From contig CAKUKT010000165.1 in the NCBI GenBank assembly GCA_934663655.1, positions 1 through 6,246 on the forward strand: a stretch of 6,246 bases of DNA, given 5' to 3'. Positions 4,883-6,246 of the stretch are shown in pieces. This stretch comes from an uncultured Victivallaceae bacterium. GTDB taxonomy: Bacteria; Verrucomicrobiota; Lentisphaeria; Victivallales; Victivallaceae. Position 1 is the stretch's first letter. Each line of letters starts with the position of its first letter. Position numbers and translations under genes: made by a program. Below the pieces are notes generated by a model, which saw only the letters and a program-made list of their open reading frames with translations, was not told the DNA's origin and did no database searches.

Positions 4883-6246
4883 ATTTTTCTTCGAGGAAAA
4901 TCTCGACTTTGGTGATTCGGGGAGTGCGAAGAGAATTTCTCGCTCCCAGCGCCAGGCGATATTGGAGTGCGTTACCGGCATGATAGGTGATCGCGTCGGG
5001 AGTGCGCCAGGGTTGCTTTTTGAGCGCCTCCACCGATTCCGCCACCCGCATGGTGAGGGTCACCCAGGTGTCCTTCGGGAGTTCAGCGGTTATTTCGGAA
5101 CCGGAAACCACTCCGTCGGCGTCGGCAAAAACTGGTTCCGAATAATAGAACTCTTCCGGACCGCGGTCAAGCTGGTTGCCGGGTTCGATCGCGGTCATAC
5201 CGTGGGGGCCTTCAGTCGGCAGCTTGGTGGTTCTTGCCCCGTTGAATCCTTCCGGACCATTCCACCACACCTCGCTGTAGCCGTGGTGGTCGCCCCACAC
5301 CTTGTGGTTGGCGACCGCCAGGTCGATGTAGCCGTCGTTGTTGAAATCGACCGCCACACAGCCGCTGGCGGAGTGGGCGAACAGACATTGACGGTCGAGT
5401 TCGGCGAAGTGTCCTTCGCGGTTCCAGTAGATGAAGCTGTTGGTGTCGCGATCCTTGCCGCCGTGATAGCATCCGACGAAGACATCGAGCCAGCCGTCGT
5501 TGTTGAAGTCGGCGACGGCGATCGAATCCGCGGCGTCGGCACGCAGAATGGTTTTGCGGTTTTCGCTCAATCCCTCGGGACCATTCCAGTAGATATGGAC
5601 GTAGGAATGGTGGGGGTGGTGAGGAGTGAGTTCACCGGCGCGCGGTGTTTCGGTATGGGTGCCGATGATCACGTCGGGGTAACCATTGCCGGTAAGGTCG
5701 GCGGCCCGGGCGCAGGCCCCCATGAAGACTGCCAGTTCCGAATGGTTTTTCATGCTGTAGCCGTCAGGTCCTCCCCAGAGAATCAGGGTGCGGTCGGCGG
5801 TAATCAGCGGGACGATCAGATCGAGGTAGCCGTTCTTGTTGAGGTCGGCGGCAATCGGCCAGCGCGGGCTGCCGCGTCCTTCGAGGGAGATGGTTTCGCC
5901 TTCGCGGGCGAGGCCGTCGGGACCGCCGCGGAAGAGCAGCAGATCCTGGAATTTGTTGCCGACGGTGATCAGATCGAGGTAGCCGTTATGGTCGAAGTCA
6001 CCGGCGAATCCTCCCCAGCCGAGATTGGTTTTAAGACAGTAGGATTTTTCCGGTTCAAAACCGTTCGGCCCGAAATGGTGAATATGATGTCCGGGGTCGA
6101 GGTTGGTGGAGTTCTCCGAATTGTTGAGCACGGCGAGTTCCGCCCAGCCGTCGTCGTTGAAGTCGGCGTAAACCGAATCGACTCCGCACCAGGCGGGAAC
6201 GCGCTGCATCCGGTCGGGTCGGTAGCCGTCCGGCCCGCCCCAGTAG
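4881..6246 (-). CDS. FG-GAP/VCBS repeat beta-propeller protein (5' partial)
   Basis: The frame stays open through the window edge; YWGGPDGY lies upstream of the ATG at 6209, so that ATG is internal and at least 454 C-terminal residues are visible. Numbering from it, six calcium-type loops occur at 16, 71, 122, 171, 234 and 288 (DFNDDGWAE, DFDHNGYLD, DLNKNGYLD, DLTGNGYPD, DFNNDGWLD, DFNNDGYID), each an integrin-like DxDxDGxxD. They alternate with turns of the YWxGPxGF kind. Spacing is 49-63 residues, as in FG-GAP/VCBS propeller blades, so a seven-bladed propeller starting outside the window is likely. His-rich loops HHIHH (41-45) and HHPHH (197-201) interrupt the pattern. Residues from about 330 to the end form a different, unrecognised domain with strand-like segments (TWVTLTMRVA, LQYRLALG, TPRITKVEIFL), probably a beta sandwich. 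Such proteins are usually exported and bind ligands or glycans, but any signal peptide lies beyond the window. It is first in the visible operon, 12 bases before the SDR. Confidence 0.9.
   Translation of the reverse strand, partial: YWGGPDGYRPDRMQRVPAWCGVDSVYADFNDDGWAELAVLNNSENSTNLDPGHHIHHFGPNGFEPEKSYCLKTNLGWGGFAGDFDHNGYLDLITVGNKFQDLLLFRGGPDGLAREGETISLEGRGSPRWPIAADLNKNGYLDLIVPLITADRTLILWGGPDGYSMKNHSELAVFMGACARAADLTGNGYPDVIIGTHTETPRAGELTPHHPHHSYVHIYWNGPEGLSENRKTILRADAADSIAVADFNNDGWLDVFVGCYHGGKDRDTNSFIYWNREGHFAELDRQCLFAHSASGCVAVDFNNDGYIDLAVANHKVWGDHHGYSEVWWNGPEGFNGARTTKLPTEGPHGMTAIEPGNQLDRGPEEFYYSEPVFADADGVVSGSEITAELPKDTWVTLTMRVAESVEALKKQPWRTPDAITYHAGNALQYRLALGARNSLRTPRITKVEIFLEEK
5244..6245 (-). 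repeat. Degenerate tandem FG-GAP/VCBS repeats inside the propeller gene
   Basis: Six calcium-loop modules and about seven GPxG-type turns (YWGGPDGY, HFGPNGF, FRGGPDGL, LWGGPDGY, YWNGPEGL, YWNREGHF, WWNGPEGF) alternate through this part of the protein. The repetition is also visible in DNA: close variants of the plus-strand string GTAGCCGTCGTTGTTGAA, read through the calcium loops, recur near 5330, 5491, 5684, 5827, 5983 and 6148. The copies have diverged, as expected of old protein repeats rather than recent duplication. Confidence 0.85.

Noticed and set aside
5195..5542. Thr/Ser-rich and Arg/Gln-rich minus-strand frames inside the propeller gene
   Set aside because: They are out-of-frame readings of the repeated GAC/AAC/GGC codons of the calcium loops. 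The low-complexity composition comes from the repeats.
4881..6246. FG-GAP repeats as a CRISPR-like or recent DNA repeat array
   Set aside because: Similarity follows codon frame and protein motif, units vary in length (49-63 codons), and there are no identical repeats with unique spacers.

Overview
The window is about 6.2 kb of GC-rich bacterial chromosome. It is gene-dense, with Shine-Dalgarno-led genes and short gaps. Nothing fixes the lineage. GC-rich housekeeping genes next to a protein built from many 'YWGGPDGY ... DFNNDGWLD' FG-GAP/VCBS units would fit the Planctomycetota-Verrucomicrobiota-Lentisphaerota group, perhaps Lentisphaerota, but this is a weak inference from composition and repeat style. 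I see no IS element, tRNA, rRNA, CRISPR array, integrase or phage gene.

Plus-strand half: 1-306 is the 3' end of an elongation factor G-type translocase (domain V). A textbook intrinsic terminator follows at 324-363. After a 174-base gap comes a complete TrmA/RlmD-type RNA (uracil-5-)-methyltransferase at 538-1710, with its Fe-S cysteines and catalytic Cys and Glu intact.

Minus-strand half, in transcription order from the right edge: an FG-GAP/VCBS beta-propeller protein whose 5' end lies outside the window (6246-4881), a short-chain dehydrogenase (4868-4068), an aldo/keto reductase (4071-3199), and a class II CCA-adding-type nucleotidyltransferase with an HD domain (3087-1744). The first three are very tightly packed: a 12-base gap, then a 4-base ATGA overlap. 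They look like one translationally coupled operon. The nucleotidyltransferase follows after a 111-base gap containing two consecutive hairpins, and may be a read-through or separately controlled gene. It converges on the methyltransferase gene with only 33 bases between the two stop codons.

Two themes emerge. One is translation and RNA maturation (EF-G, rRNA/tRNA uracil methylation, tRNA 3'-end synthesis). The other is a small redox pair (SDR plus AKR) coupled to a calcium-loop propeller protein. By sequence style the SDR and AKR resemble enzymes of surface-glycan or unusual-sugar loci, so they may act on sugar intermediates, but no substrate can be read from the sequence. I found no clear evidence of a wholly new system. 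The most interesting points are the propeller-SDR-AKR coupling, the unusual SDR active-site loop, the His-rich loops of the propeller, the stretched Fe-S motif of the methyltransferase, and the double hairpin before the nucleotidyltransferase gene.
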